This document shows, piece by piece, positions 60,701-64,000 of a DNA stretch of 64,000 nt. This DNA is from Nocardioides sp. SYSU D00065 (lineage in GTDB: Bacteria > Actinomycetota > Actinomycetes > Propionibacteriales > Nocardioidaceae), in assembly GCF_017916425.1 (NCBI RefSeq), contig NZ_JAFMSX010000002.1, forward strand, positions 800,413-864,412. The letters are read 5' to 3'. The position numbers and the translations under genes are program-made. The number at the start of each line of letters is the position of its first letter. Within the stretch, counting starts at the first letter, position 1. Below the pieces are notes generated by a model. That model did not search any database. It saw only the letters and a program-made list of their open reading frames with translations, and was not told the origin of the DNA.

Positions 60701-61386
60701 ACGCTCCCGCCGACGCTCCCGTGAGCGTGACCGACGTCCTGGGCGGCCACCGCATCGTGCCGGTGGTCGTCCTGGACGACCCGGCGCGCGCCGACGACCT
60801 CGGCGCCGCCCTCGTCGAGGGCGGCCTGCCGGTCGCGGAGGCGACGTTCCGTACGCCCGAGGCCGCGGCCGTGCTGCGGCGGCTCTCGGCCCGCGACGAC
60901 CTCGTCGTCGGGGCCGGGACCGTGCTGACCGACCGACAGGTCGACCAGGCCCTGGAGGCGGGCGCGAAGTTCGTCGTCTCGCCCGGCCTCAGCCCGTCGG
61001 TCGTACGGCGTTGCCAGGAGGCCGGCGTGCCGGTGGTCCCGGGCGTCGCCACCCCGAGCGAGATCATGCTCGCCCTCGACCTGGGGCTGGACACGGTGAA
61101 GTTCTTCCCGGCCGAGGCCAACGGGGGACTGCCCACCATCAAGGCGCTCGCCGCCGCGTTCCCCCAGGTGCGGTTCATGCCCACCGGGGGCATCTCCGCC
61201 GACAGCGCACCCGCCTACCTCGCCCACCCGTCCGTCGCCGCCGTCGGCGGCAGCTGGATGGTCGCCGGCGACCTGCTCGCGGCCAGCCGCTGGGACGAGG
61301 TCGCCGCCCGGTGCGCCGCCTCGACCGCCCTCTACGACCCTGTCCCCGAGCCCGCTCGCCACACCCTGCAAGGAGCCCCCGCATGA
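60697..61386 (+). CDS. eda: KDPG/KHG aldolase (Eda)
   Basis: A 229-residue class I aldolase. LPVAEATFRTPEAAAVLRRL contains the catalytic Glu and phosphate Arg, LVVGAGTVLTDRQVDQALEA the substrate loop, and GLDTVKFFPAEANGGLPTIK the Schiff-base Lys. It cleaves 2-keto-3-deoxy-6-phosphogluconate to pyruvate and glyceraldehyde-3-phosphate. GTG 60697 overlaps the ALDH stop, and the kdgK start overlaps its own stop. Confidence 0.92.
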   Translation: MNAPADAPVSVTDVLGGHRIVPVVVLDDPARADDLGAALVEGGLPVAEATFRTPEAAAVLRRLSARDDLVVGAGTVLTDRQVDQALEAGAKFVVSPGLSPSVVRRCQEAGVPVVPGVATPSEIMLALDLGLDTVKFFPAEANGGLPTIKALAAAFPQVRFMPTGGISADSAPAYLAHPSVAAVGGSWMVAGDLLAASRWDEVAARCAASTALYDPVPEPARHTLQGAPA

Positions 61387-62480
61387 TCGAGACCCGTCCG
61401 GCCGAGGAGTGCGAGCTCGACATCGTCGCGCTGGGGGAGGTGATGCTGCGCCTCGACCCGGGGGAGGGGCGCATCCGCACCGCTCGCCGCTTCGAGGCGT
61501 GGGAGGGCGGCGGCGAGTACAACGTCGCCCGCGGCATGCGCAAGGTGTTCGGCCTGCGCGCCGGGGTGGTGACCGCGCTCGCGGACAACGAGATCGGCCA
61601 CCTCGTCGAGAACCTGATCATGCAGGGCGGCGTCGACACGTCGCTGATCCGCTGGGAGCCCTACGACGGCATCGGCCGCACCGTGCGCAACGGACTCAAC
61701 TTCACCGAGCGCGGCTACGGCGTCCGGGGCGCCGTGGGTGTCTCGGACCGAGCCCACACCGCCATCGCCCAGCTGGCGCCGGGCACGATCGACTGGGACG
61801 ACCTGTTCGGTCGTCGCGGGGTCCGCTGGCTGCACACGGGCGGCATCTACGCCGCGCTGTCGGAGAACGCCGCCGCCGTGGCCGAGGAGGCGATGGCGGC
61901 CGCCCAGCGGCACGGGACGGTCGTGTCCTTCGACCTCAACTACCGGCCCAGCTTGTGGGCCGGTATCGGAGGCACCGAGCGGGCGCGCGACGTCAACACC
62001 CGGCTGGCCGCCCACGTGGACGTGATGATCGGCAACGAGGAGGACTTCACCGCCGCCCTCGGCTTCGAGGTCGCCCACGTCGACGAGCACCTGAGCACGC
62101 TGCCGATGGACAGCTTCGAGGCGATGGTCGGCACGGTCGCGGAGAAGATGCCGTGGCTCAAGGTGATCGCCACGACCCTGCGCACCGTCCACACCGCCAG
62201 CGACAACGACTGGCAGGCCATCGCGTGGTCCCCCGAGACCGGAGTCCTGGCCTCGGCACCACGTGATCACCTCGCGATCTTCGACCGCGTCGGCGGGGGC
62301 GACGGCTTCGCCTCCGGCCTCGTCTACGGGCTGCTGGAAAGCGAGCCGTTGCAGCAGTGCCTCGAGCTGGGCGCCGCCCACGGTGCGCTGGCGATGACCA
62401 CCCCCGGCGACACGTCGATGGCCACTCGCGAGGAGGTGCGCGCCCTCGCCGGCGGCGGGAGCGCACGCGTACGCCGGTGA
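61383..62480 (+). CDS. kdgK: 2-keto-3-deoxygluconate kinase (PfkB family)
   Basis: A 365-residue ribokinase-type enzyme. LDIVALGEVMLRLDPGEGRI is the N-terminal substrate block, EGGGEYNVARGMRKVFGLRA the Gly-rich PfkB signature, VSFDLNYRPSLW a family block and IFDRVGGGDGFASGLVYGLL the anion hole and catalytic Asp. It phosphorylates KDG to KDPG for Eda. It is the last gene of the operon and is followed by a terminator hairpin. Confidence 0.88.
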   Translation: MIETRPAEECELDIVALGEVMLRLDPGEGRIRTARRFEAWEGGGEYNVARGMRKVFGLRAGVVTALADNEIGHLVENLIMQGGVDTSLIRWEPYDGIGRTVRNGLNFTERGYGVRGAVGVSDRAHTAIAQLAPGTIDWDDLFGRRGVRWLHTGGIYAALSENAAAVAEEAMAAAQRHGTVVSFDLNYRPSLWAGIGGTERARDVNTRLAAHVDVMIGNEEDFTAALGFEVAHVDEHLSTLPMDSFEAMVGTVAEKMPWLKVIATTLRTVHTASDNDWQAIAWSPETGVLASAPRDHLAIFDRVGGGDGFASGLVYGLLESEPLQQCLELGAAHGALAMTTPGDTSMATREEVRALAGGGSARVRR

Positions 62481-62508
62481 GCTGATCGAGCCACCACACC
62501 CCCAGGTC

Positions 62509-62556
62509 CAGGCCTGGGCGGTCGGCCCCGTGCGGGGGATCGGCTGCCCAGGCCTG
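62509..62556 (+). terminator. Terminator of the uronate operon
   Basis: CAGGCCTGGGC (62509-62519) pairs perfectly with GCCCAGGCCTG (62546-62556), and CCCC/GGGG pairs within the loop. It starts 28 bases after the kdgK stop. Confidence 0.75.
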
Positions 62557-62557
62557 C

Positions 62558-62571
62558 TTCATGTACATGAA
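62558..62571. repeat. Perfect 14-bp palindrome TTCATGTACATGAA
   Basis: Fully self-complementary and AT-rich for this DNA. It lies directly behind the operon terminator and 39 bases upstream of the ThuA -35 box, so it may be an additional operator for the ThuA gene. Confidence 0.45.
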
Positions 62572-62583
62572 CCAGTGGAGCGC

Positions 62584-62603
62584 CGAGTTCATCATTCTGG
62601 ACA
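62584..62603. promoter_or_regulatory. Candidate IclR site C (upstream of the ThuA gene)
   Basis: CGAGTTC, eight bases, then GGACA: the same two blocks with the same spacing as site A at 52605. It ends 6 bases before the -35 box. Confidence 0.5.
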
Positions 62604-62609
62604 GAGTTC

Positions 62610-62638
62610 TTGACTCTGTGTGACGGCCGTCATACCTT
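62610..62638 (+). promoter_or_regulatory. ThuA gene promoter with CRP-like palindrome in the spacer
   Basis: TTGACT (62610-62615) and TACCTT (62633-62638) at 17-base spacing. The spacer contains the perfect palindrome TGACGGCCGTCA (62621-62632), read with flanks as TGTGA-N6-TCATA (62619-62634), close to the CRP/GlxR consensus. The design mirrors the kduI promoter. Confidence 0.6.
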
Positions 62639-62712
62639 CGGGCTGTCTCGTGAGCGCTGTCCGCACCCGTCGCCCGCCGAGCTCCGCACCGCCGAGCCCT
62701 AGGGAAACGTAG

Positions 62713-64000
62713 ATGATACTGCTTCGCAGCTCCACCCGCCGGCGCCACGTCAGGCGCCTGCGCCGCGCGTCGGCGCACCTGCTCGCGACCTCGGTCGCGA
62801 TGGCCGTCGCCTTGCCGCTGGTCGCCGGCACCGCCCAGGCCGCCGGCCCGGGCGCCGCTCCCGCCGCCACGTCGGCAGCCCCGCCGTCGACCGCGCCGAC
62901 GTCCGCGGCCCGCGCGGCCGCAGCGCCGGGCAGCGACGACGACGTGCTCAAGGTCCTGCTGTTCTCCAGCGGTGACGGAGTGCACGGCTCCGTGGCGGCG
63001 ACCCGCGCCGCGGTGCGCGAGATGTCGAACTCCCTCGCGGCCGAGCACGGCCTGGACAACGACACCGGCAACCCGGCCCAGGCCGTCGCCGACATCCAGG
63101 AGACCACCAACGCCGCCGCGTTCACCCCGGAGAACCTGGCCGACAAGGACGTCCTGGTCTTCGCCCACACCGCGGGCGTGCTCTTCAACACCGAGCAGCG
63201 CGCCGCGCTCGAGGCCTACATCCGCGGTGGCGGCGGTTTCGTCGGCATCCACTACACGGCGTGGTCGCCCGACCAGACCGAGCACGACGTGAACCCCTTC
63301 TACCGACGCCTCGTGGGCGCCGCCTCCACGGGCCACCCCGAGCCCGCTGGTGGCCAGCGCGGGACCATCACCGTCCGCGACGCCGCCCACCCGCTGACGG
63401 CCGGCCTGCAGTCGCCGCTGTCCTACACCGACGAGTGGTACGAGTGGGACATCAACCCCACGCAGAACGTCCGGACGCTCGTGACGGTCGACGAGTCGAC
63501 GTACGCCCCCGGCGCGCGCGCCGGTGAGGAGGGCACCTCCCACCCCGTGACGTGGTGCCAGAGGATCGACCAGGGCCGGTCGTGGTACTCCGGGCTGGGC
63601 CACCACGCCTCCGCCTACACCGCGGCCGACGACGGCGGCAACCCGGGCGACAACCAGGCCGACGACTTCGTGCGCGGCCAGCTGCGCAACGGCCTGGCCT
63701 ACTCGGCGGGCCTGCTGCAGGCGGACTGCTCGCCGCCGGCGAAGGACCAGCACGGCTCGTGGGGCGACGTCACGCCCTGGCCGCTGGTCCCGATCAACGC
63801 CGCGCTGACCTCCGACGGCAAGGTCCAGTCCTTCGGCTCGGTGTCCACCGGCTGCACGGACGGCAACCCCTACGACTTCGACGGCAACAACTGCGTCTCG
63901 CAGGGCGGGCAGATGGAGATCGACGTCTGGGACCCGGCCGTGGTCCGCACGGTCGCCAACGTCGTCTCAGGCGTCATCCCCAACGCGACCTACACCGACC
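62713..64000 (+). CDS. Secreted ThuA-domain protein with galactose-oxidase-like continuation (3' end outside window)
   Basis: At least 429 residues are visible and the frame is open at the window end. A twin-arginine-like/Sec leader (RRLRRASAHLLATSVAMAVA, then LPLVAGTAQAA) is followed by a Pro/Ala/Ser-rich linker and a ThuA domain (about residues 75-335): VLKVLLFSSGDGVHG, VLVFAHTAGVLFNTEQRAAL, GGGFVGIHYTAWSPD, YTDEWYEWDINP and YSGLGHHASAYT. From about 350 a new region begins, WGDVTPWPLVPINAALTSDG, then KVQSFGS, the usual opening of kelch/galactose-oxidase-like domains. It is extracellular and probably acts on sugars or glycans. Confidence 0.8.
   Translation, partial: MILLRSSTRRRHVRRLRRASAHLLATSVAMAVALPLVAGTAQAAGPGAAPAATSAAPPSTAPTSAARAAAAPGSDDDVLKVLLFSSGDGVHGSVAATRAAVREMSNSLAAEHGLDNDTGNPAQAVADIQETTNAAAFTPENLADKDVLVFAHTAGVLFNTEQRAALEAYIRGGGGFVGIHYTAWSPDQTEHDVNPFYRRLVGAASTGHPEPAGGQRGTITVRDAAHPLTAGLQSPLSYTDEWYEWDINPTQNVRTLVTVDESTYAPGARAGEEGTSHPVTWCQRIDQGRSWYSGLGHHASAYTAADDGGNPGDNQADDFVRGQLRNGLAYSAGLLQADCSPPAKDQHGSWGDVTPWPLVPINAALTSDGKVQSFGSVSTGCTDGNPYDFDGNNCVSQGGQMEIDVWDPAVVRTVANVVSGVIPNATYTD

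Overview
The window is about 64 kb of very GC-rich DNA with many GTG starts, GTGA/ATGA gene overlaps and lineage-restricted actinobacterial families (WhiB7, UPF0182, PPA1309 family, DUF3107, DUF5302, DUF5679, AdnAB, mycoredoxin). Taken together this suggests a high-GC actinobacterium, most likely Nocardioidaceae (Nocardioides-like). That assignment is inferred from composition and families, not from a marker-gene tree. No phage, plasmid, IS element or CRISPR array is visible.

Layout. (1) 1-9.1 kb is housekeeping and single genes: the end of a methyltransferase, DUF5302, a histidine phosphatase, a PHP hydrolase, a frameshifted P-loop kinase, a DUF222/HNH nuclease behind a probable SOS box, GNAT, SDR, an RhlE-type DEAD-box helicase and a MiaE-like protein. 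(2) 8.4-45.2 kb follows a conserved actinobacterial backbone, known from memory of M. tuberculosis Rv3211-Rv3193c: rhlE, MiaE-like, DUF3107, TetR, moeZ, an alkyltransferase-like protein, adnA, adnB, nudC, mycoredoxin, uvrD2, whiB7, an Rv3196-like protein, a DUF2342 zincin, a PDZ/Lon-like protease, PPA1309 and UPF0182. Local insertions break it up: PlsC, a PadR/MFS pair, an Rpf-like protein, a secreted M12B-type protease, an XRE regulator, an 82-bp tandem repeat array with deoD, a ScoMcrA-head/zinc-ribbon protein, an ANTAR protein, a crotonase, a PHP protein and moaE. (3) At 45.3 kb lies an initiator tRNA-fMet with a strong terminator, followed by a gene-poor stretch with a two-tier palindrome. 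(4) 45.8-48.0 kb holds LysR plus a membrane protein, divergent from a nitrilase-family amidohydrolase. (5) 48.1-51.7 kb is a four-gene FecBCD-type importer operon ending in a methyltransferase, preceded by a clean inverted-repeat operator. (6) 51.75-64.0 kb is an IclR-controlled uronate cluster: kduI, kduD, a ribose-type ABC importer with two permeases, an aldehyde dehydrogenase, KDPG aldolase and KDG kinase. It is followed by a secreted ThuA protein with a probable galactose-oxidase-like part that runs off the end.

How the genes work together. The last cluster contains the four steps from 5-keto-4-deoxyuronate to pyruvate plus glyceraldehyde-3-phosphate (KduI, KduD, KdgK, Eda) together with its own importer. 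The promoters of kduI and of the ThuA gene, 10 kb apart, share an unusual design: a GTTC-N8-GRAC site upstream of the -35 box and a CRP-like palindrome inside the 17-bp spacer. This ties the secreted ThuA protein to the same regulon. The backbone segment concentrates DNA repair (AdnAB, UvrD2) and antibiotic-stress control. The latter is whiB7 with a leader uORF and an intrinsic terminator, which together have the layout of an attenuator.
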